DNA of 64,000 nucleotides from Scytonema hofmannii PCC 7110 (GTDB lineage: Bacteria > Cyanobacteriota > Cyanobacteriia > Cyanobacteriales > Nostocaceae), in NCBI RefSeq assembly GCF_000346485.2, contig NZ_KQ976354.1, positions 1-64,000 of the forward strand. Direction: 5' to 3'. Below are positions 19,062 through 28,500 of the stretch, piece by piece; the first letter of the stretch is position 1; each line of letters opens with the position of its first letter. The translations under genes were made by a program, and so were the position numbers. The notes under the pieces are model-generated. The model saw nothing but the letters and a program-made list of their open reading frames with translations, was not told where the DNA came from and ran no database searches.

Positions 19062-19918
19062 AATAAGCGAGCAGGTTTGTTATGAACCTCATGTGCAATT
19101 GAGGTAACTCGCTCCACTACAGAAATCATATATTGGTAATCTGGTAACTTCCCATTCGGTACATATCCTAATTCTTGAGTCAAAATTGGAGTCGCAGCAT
19201 TCATAATTTTGCGAATAACATCTTGTCTGTTATGCTCTACAGAGGGTGAAATCAAAACCACACCAGGTGGAACTTTGTGAACGTCCGCGAACAATATGCG
19301 GAACTGTGTAGTATTTAAGTTTGGACTATAAAGATTAAATTCCTCATTAGAAAGAGCACCAGCAGTAACTTTTTCTTGTGCTACCCATTCAAGTACTGTC
19401 TTGGGTGTTGGAGCAAATTGGATTTCAGCCAAAGTTAAACCATAAAGATTGTAAAGGGGTAAATAATATCCAGTTGCTGAACCTAGATAACCCAAAGCAA
19501 CTGTTTTCTGCTGCAAAGCTTTCAAGTCTTGGATTGGACTATCTTGGCGAACGACAAAGATAGATTGTAAATTACTGGTACCTAAAAGAGGAAAAAGAGC
19601 ACTGTATTGATGTTTAGCCATAGCTATTGCTGCTAAACCAGGAGGAGCAAAAACTAGTGACCAAGCGCCATCCGCAATACGCCTGAGAGCTAAGTTTTCA
19701 TTAAATGCAGGTTCTATCTCAACACGCGCTCCTGTTTTTTCAGCTAAATAGCGACCAAAACGAGTAAACCGATCCCGTGTTTGTTCTCCTTGTTCATAAC
19801 TAATAACGCCAATAGTTAACCTATCCCCTTGGCTTTGCCTTGATTTTACCGCACAAGCACTAAGGAGTAGCAACTGTAAAAAAAAGCAACGACGGGAGAA
19901 GGTGAAAGACATTAACAA
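19058..19918 (-). CDS. PhnD-like substrate-binding lipoprotein
   Basis: 286 residues. Signal peptide with lipobox LLLLSAC (Cys about 21), then a PhnD/phosphate-phosphonate-type periplasmic binding fold: LTIGVISYEQGEQTRDRFTR, SLVFAPPGLAAIAM, LGYLGSATGYYLPLYNL. No ABC permease or ATPase is nearby. It is likely a ligand-sensing accessory to the haem sensors rather than a transporter part. The 3' end overlaps the convergent MinD-like gene by 4 bases, and its start is 85 bases from the divergent third sensor. Confidence 0.85.
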   Translation of the reverse strand: MLMSFTFSRRCFFLQLLLLSACAVKSRQSQGDRLTIGVISYEQGEQTRDRFTRFGRYLAEKTGARVEIEPAFNENLALRRIADGAWSLVFAPPGLAAIAMAKHQYSALFPLLGTSNLQSIFVVRQDSPIQDLKALQQKTVALGYLGSATGYYLPLYNLYGLTLAEIQFAPTPKTVLEWVAQEKVTAGALSNEEFNLYSPNLNTTQFRILFADVHKVPPGVVLISPSVEHNRQDVIRKIMNAATPILTQELGYVPNGKLPDYQYMISVVERVTSIAHEVHNKPARLF

Positions 19919-20002
19919 TTATGATAGTGTAAACCAAGAGAATTATCTGACTTAAATTTGGAGAAATTATCATTTCTAATACTAGTTGTATTCAATATAG
20001 TT

Positions 20003-20893
20003 ATGAAAATAGAAACAAAGATTAATATACTTTTTACAATAGTATTTGTCCTCGGTATTATCATTAGCGGTATTGTATCATCAAAGCTACTTCAGGAAAA
20101 TGCACAACAACAGGTGACAGCTAAAGCACAAATGCTGATGGAAGTCATGAACTCAGTGAGAAACTACACAAATAACCGCATTAACCCTTTGTTGGAATCT
20201 AGGTTACAAACTGAGGCGGCGTTTATTCCAGAAACAGTGCCTGCCTTCTCTGCAATTCAAGTTTTTGAAGATTTGCGCCATCACCCAGCTTATAAAAATT
20301 TCTTTTATAAAGAAGCAACTCTTAATCCTACAAATTTACGTGATAAAGCTGATATATTTGAAGTTGATCTTGTCAAAAAATTTCGCAAGAATTCAGGGAC
20401 TAAAGAAATTTTAGGGTATCGACAATTTCCAGAAGGAGAAAACTTCTTCATCGCCCGTCCTCTTGCTGTAACCCAACAAAGTTGCTTGCAATGCCATTCA
20501 ACACCAGAATCTGCGCCTAAAAGTCAAATAGCAAGCTATGGTTCAGTTAATGGCTTTGGTTGGAAGCTGAATGAAATCATCGCTGCACAAGTCGTTTATG
20601 TTCCCGTCACACAAATACTTGACAGTGCTCAACGATCTGCTTATGTGTTAATGGCAGCTTTGATTATTATTTTTGCTACCATCTTTTTTTTGACGAATCT
20701 TTTATTAAGAAAAACAATCATTCAGAGACTTAAAAAGATAGCTAAGGTTGCTGAAAAAGTTAGCACTGGTGATATGGATTCTGACTTTGGAAAACAATCA
20801 AATGATGAAATTGGTGCTTTAGCGGTAGCTTTTAACCGAATGAAAAAAAGCCTTGAAATTGCCCTTAAAATGCTAAATCAAACAACTTACTAA
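20003..20893 (+). CDS. Tll0287-like haem sensor with HAMP domain (copy 3)
   Basis: About 296 residues from ATG 20003 (MKIETKINILFTIVFVLG), the start that aligns with the two paralogues. N-terminal membrane helix, periplasmic Tll0287-like domain with haem site C161-L-Q-C-H165, second helix (VLMAALIIIFATIFFLTNLL) and HAMP (IIQRLKKIAKVAEKVSTGDM). The protein ends soon after HAMP, like copy 1. Divergent from the PhnD-like lipoprotein gene, so the two may share a regulator. Confidence 0.86.
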   Translation: MKIETKINILFTIVFVLGIIISGIVSSKLLQENAQQQVTAKAQMLMEVMNSVRNYTNNRINPLLESRLQTEAAFIPETVPAFSAIQVFEDLRHHPAYKNFFYKEATLNPTNLRDKADIFEVDLVKKFRKNSGTKEILGYRQFPEGENFFIARPLAVTQQSCLQCHSTPESAPKSQIASYGSVNGFGWKLNEIIAAQVVYVPVTQILDSAQRSAYVLMAALIIIFATIFFLTNLLLRKTIIQRLKKIAKVAEKVSTGDMDSDFGKQSNDEIGALAVAFNRMKKSLEIALKMLNQTTY

Positions 20894-21015
20894 AAATACC
20901 TCAACTGTGATTCCTCGTAGCCGATCGCGCCAGACATTGCGGTTTACATGAATTCGCCAACAGCCTCACTTGGAAGATGGAAAATTAGTAAATCATTGAA
21001 GTCAGAAGAAACCTC

Positions 21016-22449
21016 TCACAAGTCTATATGCTTGCTAAAATACCGTCGATAAAGCTCACAGCTAGGCATAACCAGATTTTCGTGCAGCTTGACTAACCCC
21101 ATGCTATGTAGCTTAAACGCACTCAGCTGCTCTATTTCTATAGGTGTTGATGATGCGATCGCCTGCTCATAAGCGGCTGCTAGTTGGGGATGCTCTTGTA
21201 GACTTCGTAAATGTCGATGCAGGTGATTGCAATAAATGCCCGCATTTGTTGCAGCCGTTTGGATTAACTGCTTCAAAGTCAAGTCTTTTCGCGCTAGATG
21301 ATACAGAGCTTGTTGCACGAGATACGGGTGCCCTGCTACAAGCTGTAGAAGTTCTGATAATTCATCCTCAGATAAATGAAGCCCATAACGTTGGGATAAA
21401 TCCAAGACTTGCAGGGGTGTAAACGCCTGCAACTCAATTGCCAAACCTACATTAAAGGGAGACTTATTAATATCTAAAGGGATATAAACTTCTGTGGAAT
21501 GGACAATCAGTAGCCGAAGATTTTGCCACAGAGGATTGCCACTATCCCCATAAGCTGCTTCTTCATACCACGATCGCAACAGCGTAAAAAAATCATCAAC
21601 AATTTCTGGGTGTAAAAACACTTCATCAACTTGATCTAACGCTAATACCAAAACACCATTAATCTCTGGTAGCAAACAGTCTTCAAAATAAGCGGTACAG
21701 TTACTTTTACTGCCAAAAGTTTCACTCCAGTAATCCTCTACCCGATGTGGTAACTGCAACTTTCGAGTCACAGAAGCGCAGAACCAACGTAAGAATTTAT
21801 CTAAGTCACTAAAAATACAACGTTCTGCTCGCTGCAAGCTAAGAGCGACTGTCCGTACTCCCACATTATTAGCAAGATCGGAACACTGTTGTTTGGCATG
21901 AGCTAAAATTCTTACCATCAAAGAAGTTTTACCCATTTGACTCGGTGCTTTAATGCGAATCAGTGCGCCCGGTCTCGTAATTTCCTCATAACAACGAGAA
22001 TCTACCGCAGAACGCTCCACATAAAGATTAGAATTTAGTGGCACCAGTCCCACTGGGGACTCTAATTCCGGAGATTGAAAACTAGGAGATTGAAGACTAG
22101 GAGAAGACAAGGAGGACAAGATAAATTCTTCCCTTTCTTCTTGATCTTTCTCCTCTTCACAAAAAGTTCTCTGTGCCAAAACTGCCATCAAATTATTTTT
22201 ATTGACTTTTTCCCCAAGGCTCAATGAAAGAATCTGCCACAATTTTGGACCCACATCATGCTTGATGTATTCGGGAGCATAGCCACAATCCACTGCAATT
22301 TGGTCATATTTTTGACCTAGTAAAGCTCCCCGCAGTACAGCTACTTCAATATTTCTCAGGTGTTTTTTAGTCTTGGCAAAGACTGCAGCATCTGCTAGTT
22401 TTAAGGCTACTTCAAAGTTAATTGCTTGCTCTTTAACACTTTCTATCAT
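21016..22449 (-). CDS. vMAP-type AAA-like ATPase
   Basis: 477 residues. The N-terminal 80 residues (ADAAVFAKTKKHLRNIEVAV, then YDQIAVDCGYAPEYIKHDVG) are the helix-turn-helix-like domain seen in vWA-MoxR-associated and STAND proteins of cyanobacteria. A Ser/Pro/Glu linker follows, then an AAA_35-type ATPase with Walker A APSQMGKTSLM and Walker B VLVLALDQVDEVF. No effector domain follows, so it may act as a switch for partners such as the neighbouring MinD-like ATPase, whose gene ends 60 bases upstream in the same direction. A tandem repeat (22449-22530) fills the gap between them. Confidence 0.85.
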   Translation of the reverse strand: MIESVKEQAINFEVALKLADAAVFAKTKKHLRNIEVAVLRGALLGQKYDQIAVDCGYAPEYIKHDVGPKLWQILSLSLGEKVNKNNLMAVLAQRTFCEEEKDQEEREEFILSSLSSPSLQSPSFQSPELESPVGLVPLNSNLYVERSAVDSRCYEEITRPGALIRIKAPSQMGKTSLMVRILAHAKQQCSDLANNVGVRTVALSLQRAERCIFSDLDKFLRWFCASVTRKLQLPHRVEDYWSETFGSKSNCTAYFEDCLLPEINGVLVLALDQVDEVFLHPEIVDDFFTLLRSWYEEAAYGDSGNPLWQNLRLLIVHSTEVYIPLDINKSPFNVGLAIELQAFTPLQVLDLSQRYGLHLSEDELSELLQLVAGHPYLVQQALYHLARKDLTLKQLIQTAATNAGIYCNHLHRHLRSLQEHPQLAAAYEQAIASSTPIEIEQLSAFKLHSMGLVKLHENLVMPSCELYRRYFSKHIDL

Positions 22450-22530
22450 GGGTCATTTGTCATTGGTTATTTGTCATTGGTCATTGGTCATTTGTCATTG
22501 GTTATTTGTCATTGGTCATTGGTTACTGCT
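22449..22530. repeat. Heptanucleotide tandem repeat (tcattgg/tcatttg)
   Basis: About 11 copies of a 7-mer alternating tcattgg, tcatttg and ttatttg. It overlaps the start codon context of the gene at 21016-22449 and encodes the last residues (TNDQ) and stop of the MinD-like gene. Confidence 0.88.
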
Positions 22531-23282
22531 TCCCACAATGCTTTTTCTACAACCTGTAGAAGCATTTGACTAAAGGGATGATCTGGATATTCCAAACAAA
22601 AGATTCCACTGCTGCCTAGTTGAGCTACATCTTCCGTAAGTGGTAATATACCTGCAATTGGAACATTGTAAGTTTTTTCTACTTTTTGTTGTAGTTCTGA
22701 AAAGTTCATACGACTTGGAACTTTATTAACTATCATCATCATCTGGACTTGAAGCTGACGGGCAATATTAACAGTAACAGCAGTTCCTTGGAAATCTTGA
22801 CGGTCTGGACGTAAAATGACCATTAAAAGGTCAGAAAGAGCAATAGACAGTAAAGTTTCTCTACTAAGACCGGGATGAGTATCAATAAATAAATAGTCTA
22901 ATTGCAGTTCTTCAATCAATTGCTTGAATCCACTTTTCAGGATACTAACGTTATATCCTTCACAGACAATTCTGGCAATTTCTTCCGCATTTATGCTGGA
23001 AGGTATGAGAAAAACTTTGCCTTTTCCCGCAATTTCTAGATAAGAGCTAACATCATATGCAGTGTCAGCTATAGAGCAGTGATTCCACAAATAGTCATTT
23101 AAAGTGTTGCCTGTAGCTGTCTCATTAATATTAAATAGAGCATGAATACCGGGGGATTGGAGATCGGTATCTATAATTGCAACTCGTTGATCTTGGAGTG
23201 CTAGGGCTACTGCTAAATTTGCTGTTAAGTTAGATTTACCAGTTCCGCCCCGAAATGAATGAACTGCAATAATCTTAGACAT
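22509..23282 (-). CDS. MinD/ParA-like ATPase (copy 2)
   Basis: 257 residues: deviant Walker A SFRGGTGKSNLTANLAVALA, switch DTDLQSPGIHALF and Walker B YLFIDTHPG. It is close to the ATPase at 18294, including the shared LNDYLW motif after the switch and LRPD.QD..GTA near residue 165. The C-terminal codons come from a tandem repeat. It lies between a sensor-tail-like coiled-coil gene (upstream) and the vMAP ATPase (downstream), all on the minus strand, so an operon is likely. Confidence 0.88.
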   Translation of the reverse strand: MSKIIAVHSFRGGTGKSNLTANLAVALALQDQRVAIIDTDLQSPGIHALFNINETATGNTLNDYLWNHCSIADTAYDVSSYLEIAGKGKVFLIPSSINAEEIARIVCEGYNVSILKSGFKQLIEELQLDYLFIDTHPGLSRETLLSIALSDLLMVILRPDRQDFQGTAVTVNIARQLQVQMMMIVNKVPSRMNFSELQQKVEKTYNVPIAGILPLTEDVAQLGSSGIFCLEYPDHPFSQMLLQVVEKALWEAVTNDQ

Positions 23283-23383
23283 TCTTTTATAACTTTAAAT
23301 TCTAAATTTTTTTATTTTGTAAGTACGGACGAGTCTTCCTCTTGCAGTCTTAACGGGTAATTTTTATCTATCAAATAAGATAG

Positions 23384-23803
23384 CTATACTAGAGAGCCAT
23401 TCCGAAAATATTCAACCTCTATCTGTAATTGTTGAAAATAATCAGTCTGAGTAATTTCCGCAACTTGCTGTGTCAGTTTATTTAAATCGATCTCGATTTG
23501 TATCTCTTGACTGTGGAGTTTTCTTGTTTCTTCCTTTGTTCTCAGTAAATTTTCTAATTCAGCTTTTTCTTGCTTTAAAGCTTTAATTTCGGCTCTTAAA
23601 CTCTTGTTAACATTATGCAGATCGGACTTAAACTTTACTTTTACGCTATTTTTTCTAAACTGCTTCCTAGTTCTTCTAAAAGGAACAGGTATAAAAAGAT
23701 TACTTGCTGCATTCACGAAAGCAGCAAAATTTACAATTTGGATGCTTGTCTTCATACCAAAGGAAACTGCTCCGATACAATCATCGCGAGAATATTGGGA
23801 CAT
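23384..23803 (-). CDS. Coiled-coil protein with sensor-type C-terminal tail
   Basis: Up to 139 residues. A hydrophobic stretch (TSIQIVNFAAFVNAASNLFI) may anchor it. A long charged coiled coil follows (RAEIKALKQEKAELENLLRT). The end, IEIDLNKLTQQVAEITQTDY then FQQLQ, matches the tail of the sensor at 17114-18199. It is 101 bases upstream of the MinD-like gene and on the same strand. I read it as a stand-alone version of the sensor output tail that pairs with the ATPase; the true start is unsure. Confidence 0.6.
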   Translation of the reverse strand: MSQYSRDDCIGAVSFGMKTSIQIVNFAAFVNAASNLFIPVPFRRTRKQFRKNSVKVKFKSDLHNVNKSLRAEIKALKQEKAELENLLRTKEETRKLHSQEIQIEIDLNKLTQQVAEITQTDYFQQLQIEVEYFRNGSLV

Positions 23804-24310
23804 AATTTACTCCACATCAATCTCAGGAATTTCCTGACAGCAGGAGATGTCTTGTAACTAAGTAGCCAAAAATAAGAATTATTTGGAGTAATCTGGGGTG
23901 AATCGGACTTAACCGACCCCAGATTACCTCGCTCATTTGAGCACTCCCAGAGCGGGGTGTAGTTTGCCTCGACACTGCTTAAGAGCTTGTCAATAGATTC
24001 CGGTGTTGCACTGTGTGACGCAGCCATGTTCCTTGTCCGACGCTTGAGACTGGCTAATCTCATTGAGTCATGACCCTTAAGCGGACGACTTGAAACAAGT
24101 TCAAGTTGAGTCATGGTGGAGCCAGTAACCGAATTGCTCCGAATTACTCTGGATTACTCCAGTTCACGTACTCCTCTCCTAGCTACTTCGTCTTTACTAG
24201 AATTATGCGATCGCGCGACCTGATGAAAGATCAGTTTTGCAATGAAAAAGGCGATCCAGAACTGGTCTTGACAAAACGATATTTTTATGTATTTTATGTA
24301 CTTCTAAATT
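23804..24310. other. Intergenic region with a long hairpin
   Basis: No convincing gene. At 23889-23926 an 11-base perfect inverted repeat (TAATCTGGGGT / ACCCCAGATTA) encloses a second small stem (CGG..CCG). Around 24060-24170 there are further repeated words (gagtcatg twice; gaattactctggattactcc). The region could hold a structured RNA or decayed repeats; open frames here look random. Confidence 0.5.
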
Positions 24311-25210
24311 CTAACTCGGATTCGCAGGTGAATATTCCCCAAAGCGCCAACGGAGTGGGCAAACATTCCTACTTTCCAACACTTGCTCGATATCAAACTC
24401 TACCAAACGTTGCGCCCCGGCAAACTCACTTAATCTCTTAGCCTCCCAAATCACCTTTGCTTGCCCTGTTAATTGTAATGTATGCCCGCTTTCAAAGTTA
24501 ACAAACAGCAACCCCGTGTATGGATTGACAAGCAAATTGCCAAGGGTTTGAAACATATTATTTCCAGCGTAATCAGGAAACACCAATTTGTGACTATTTA
24601 TAACTCGTACAAAGCCTGGAAAACCACCACGGTGAGAAGCATCAGCCCCCACTTCAGGATGGTAACTAGCAATAAAAAAAGTATCAGCTTGAGTTATCCA
24701 ACTTTCATCAGTTTGACTGAGAGCATCTCTGGTTAATACTTCAGGCTGTTGGAGTGACTGTGTAAGTTCGGTTTCTATATGACGTGATTGGATATATTTT
24801 GGACAGTTGAAAAAAACCTGATCGAGTTCAACAATGATTTTGTCATCCGATGGTAAATTGGCTTTGCCATTGAGACGTAAGCGTCTGCGGTTTGCTAAAT
24901 CAATCACTAATAGACCAATAGCATTATGACTAGCAAGGTTCTGATTGAGTAAATCTCTTGATAGAAAAGTGGGATGAATCTCTAGTGTTTGTTTGTTTAA
25001 GACTCGAACAAAACCCAAATCCCCTGTTAATAACGAAGCCCAAACCCTCCCTTTGGCATCTACTGTACTCGCAACTGCTAGTTGTTGATTCCTCAGAAAC
25101 TCTTGGGCTGCTGGTTTGATAATATTACCGAGCATCCGACGCAACTGTTGTGCCTCTTCGCGAACCCCTGCGTGATTTTGAATTGCGATTTCGCCAGAAT
25201 GAAAATCCAT
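24311..25210 (-). CDS. Pyridoxamine 5'-phosphate oxidase-like FMN-barrel protein
   Basis: 299 residues made of two FMN-binding split-barrel halves: LAVASTVDAKGRVWASLLTG, then GLLVIDLANRRRLRLNG in the first, and FFIASYHPEVGADASHRGGF, then GLLFVNFESGHTLQLTG in the second. This layout is typical of COG3576-like pyridoxamine-phosphate-oxidase-related proteins that bind flavin and act on unknown redox substrates. Start MDFHSGEIAIQNHAG is the family start. Soluble, single gene. Confidence 0.85.
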   Translation of the reverse strand: MDFHSGEIAIQNHAGVREEAQQLRRMLGNIIKPAAQEFLRNQQLAVASTVDAKGRVWASLLTGDLGFVRVLNKQTLEIHPTFLSRDLLNQNLASHNAIGLLVIDLANRRRLRLNGKANLPSDDKIIVELDQVFFNCPKYIQSRHIETELTQSLQQPEVLTRDALSQTDESWITQADTFFIASYHPEVGADASHRGGFPGFVRVINSHKLVFPDYAGNNMFQTLGNLLVNPYTGLLFVNFESGHTLQLTGQAKVIWEAKRLSEFAGAQRLVEFDIEQVLESRNVCPLRWRFGEYSPANPS

Positions 25211-25559
25211 ACCTACATCATGAAGATGATAATAAATGCCATGTTACTGTAATGCCATCGTTTGACAAAAATCTTTACTTATCTACATATTTAATGACTT
25301 AGCTTAAATTATCCAAGATCAGTTTTGGTTTCATGAGGTTGACTACAACTGATCTTGGCAATAGTATTTGCCCGTGGTATTGCGCGAAGCATAGAAATTT
25401 TGATATCTCTATCTATGGAAGTATGTCTTTAAGAGGTTGTTTGAAAAGTGGTCAGTTGTGATTTTAATTACATTACTACCCCCCTTAGTCCCCCCTTGTA
25501 AAGGGGGGAAACAAGAAAAATTCGCTTCCCTCCCCAATCCAAAATCCAAAATCCAAAAT
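25211..25559. other. Intergenic region with C/G palindrome and tandem repeat
   Basis: Contains a palindromic C6-TTgtAA-G6 repeat at 25490-25508 (common dispersed element) and an aatccaaa tandem repeat at about 25537-25560 that runs up to the start codon of the WD40 gene. An open frame continues upstream of 25560 but consists of these repeats, so it is not taken as coding. Confidence 0.6.
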
Positions 25560-28500
25560 ATGGCTACGTTAAATGCTTCTCAACAAGGACTGGTAAAAAT
25601 CAAACAAGCGAGAAGTCAAAAAGGTTGGGCTGTTGATGACTTCAGGTGGCTTGAAGCAGCAAGTCTAATTTTGGGAACGAATTGGAAAGAACAGGGAGTG
25701 CTTGCTATCGGTATTTCTGAAGGAACTTGGAAAAGATTTTTAGCCGGAAAACACCCAATTAATGCCTCAGCGTTTAAGGCTTATTGCGAAGTTCTTGGGC
25801 TGAGTTGGGAAGAAGTTGCTGAAAAGAAGGTAAAAGATCGAAAAACACCTAGCAACCAAGAAACCCCTCTTTCTCCTCATGACTCCCCAACCTTAAAAGG
25901 TACTCCACAGTCTCCTCCCCTTCATGCAGACTGGGGTGAAGCACCTGACGTATCAACTTTTTATGGTCGTGAAGAAGAATTAAACACAGTCAAGCGTTGG
26001 GTTGTACAAGAAAACTGCCGCTTGATAACGCTCTTAGGTATGGGTGGAATTGGTAAAACAACGCTTAGTGTCAAGCTAGCGCAACAAATCATAGAGATGC
26101 AAGATACGAGGTTTGTCATTTGGCGCAGTCTTCGCAATGCACCTCCACCAGAAGATACTTTGGCTGAACTGATTCAGTTTTTATCCAGACAACAAGAAAC
26201 GATTTTGCCAGATGGCTTAAATAGCAGAATCTTGCTGTTACTAAAATATTTACGTTCTTCCCATTGTCTGCTGATTCTCGATAATGCTGAATCAATTTTA
26301 CTCCCAGGCGATCGCACTGGTCGTTATCGCGTAGGATACGAAGGCTACGGCGAACTGTTGCGATGCGTGGCAGAAACTTCACATCAAAGTTGTTTGATTC
26401 TAACTTCACGAGAAAAACCCCAAGGACTGGCAAAGTATGAAGGAGATAGTTTGCCTGTTCGATCTTTACAACTTACAGGTTTACTAGAAACAGAAGGGCG
26501 AGAATTATTTCATGCTAAAGGGAAATTTATAGGCTCCGATACTCAATGGCAAGTTTTGATTTCGCGCTATGGTGGTAATCCCCTTGCTTTAAAGATAGTC
26601 GCGTCTTCTATCCGCGATTTTTTTGATGGTAGCATTTCCCAATTTCTGGAAATTTCCCAACAAAGTATCTTCATCTTCGATGATATTCGCGATTTACTCG
26701 ACCAACAATTCCATCGACTCTCCGCCTTGGAACGGGATATTATCTTTTGGATTGCCATCAATCGCGAACCTGTTTCGTTATCAGACTTGCAAACAGATTT
26801 TGTCACCCATGTTCCCCCTCGTGAATTGCTAGAGTCCTTGTCATCTTTGCAAAGACGTTCTTTGATCGAAAAAACGAGTGGTGGTTTGACTCACCAACCC
26901 GTCGTGATGGAGTATACTACTACCCAAATCATTGAGAAAATATCCCAAGAAATTCAAGAATTGCCAAATAGAAAATGGGAAGAAAAAACTCAACCCAACT
27001 CAACCCCCAACCCCCAACCCCCTACTCCCTTATTTATCAGTCATGCCTTGATTAAAGCCCAAGCTAAAGATTATATACGGGAGACTCAAATCAATTTGAT
27101 TTTGCAGCCTATTATCAATGAATCGGTATCTCAGCTTGGCAGTTTAGAAAATCTTTTCCATAATCTCTCTCAAATTCTTTCCTATTTACGTGGAAAAACA
27201 CCCAAAGAAACAGGATATGCAGCCGGAAATACTTTGAATTTGTTACATCAAGCACAAGTTGATATGACTGGATTTGATTTCTCTGGGTTAACGCTGTGGC
27301 AAGCATATATGCAGGGAGTACATTTACATGATGTTAATTTTTCCAATTCCGATTTATCTCGCTGTGTTTTTACTGAAACATTAGGTAATATTTTATTCGC
27401 TGCTTTTAGTCCAGATGGTCAGCTTTTGGCAACTTGTGACACTGACTGCAATGTGCGTGTCTGGGAAGTCGAAACAGGAAGATTATTGTTAATTTGTCAA
27501 GGTCATAGCAATTGGGTAAGGTTTGTGGTCTTTAGTCCAGATGGGGATATTTTAGCAAGTGGCGGTGCTGACCATACCATAAAGTTATGGAATGTCAGTG
27601 ATGGAGTTTGTATAAAAACCTTAATTGGGCATTGTCATGAGACATTTTCTGTCGCTTTTAGCCCGAATGGTGATATCTTAGCTAGTGCAAGTGGCGATCG
27701 CACGGTCAAGCTTTGGAATATCCGCGACGGGAACTGTATCAAAACTCTAACAGGACACACAGACTGGGTGAGGTGTGTGGCATTTAGTCCAGATGGAGAA
27801 ATTTTAGCGAGTAGCGGTGCAGACCATAAGATAAAATTGTGGAACCTAGAAACAGGTGAATGCTTGCACACCCTATCTCAACACCAAAGTTGGGTACGTT
27901 CTATTGCTTTTAATCCAAGCGGTGACACCTTAGCCAGTGGAAGTGGCGATCGCACGATTGCAATCTGGGATTATCATACAGGTGAGTGCATCAAAACATA
28001 TACAGGGCATACGAACAGTGTCTATTCTGTTGCCTATAGTCCTAATGGAGATATACTCGTGAGTGGAAGTGGCGATCGTACTGTCAAACTTTGGGATTGT
28101 CATACCCACACCTGCATAAAAACACTGCACAAACAAACCAATGAAGTTTGTTGCGTAGCATTCAGCCCAGATAATCAAACAATTGCTTGCGTCAGCTTAG
28201 ATCAAACAATGCGATTGTGGGATTACCACAACGGGCAATGTTTAAAAACTTGGCAAGGAAACACCGATTGGGCGCTACCCGTTACATTTAGCCCCAACGG
28301 GCAAATTTTAGCCAGTGGTAGTAACGACAAAACAATTAAATTATGGGACTGGCAAACAGGAAATTGTCTGTTGAGCTTGCAAGGACACACAGACTTTATT
28401 TATGGTTTAACATTTAGTCCAGATGGGCAAATTTTAGCCAGTGCCAGCACCGATTCTACAGTCAGGTTATGGGCTGTAAACACGGGAAAATGCTTTCAAA

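Noticed and set aside
23752-24114. Open frame of 120 codons on the minus strand
   Set aside because: Spans the long hairpin and repeated words; composition is not protein-like and it overlaps the start of the coiled-coil gene.
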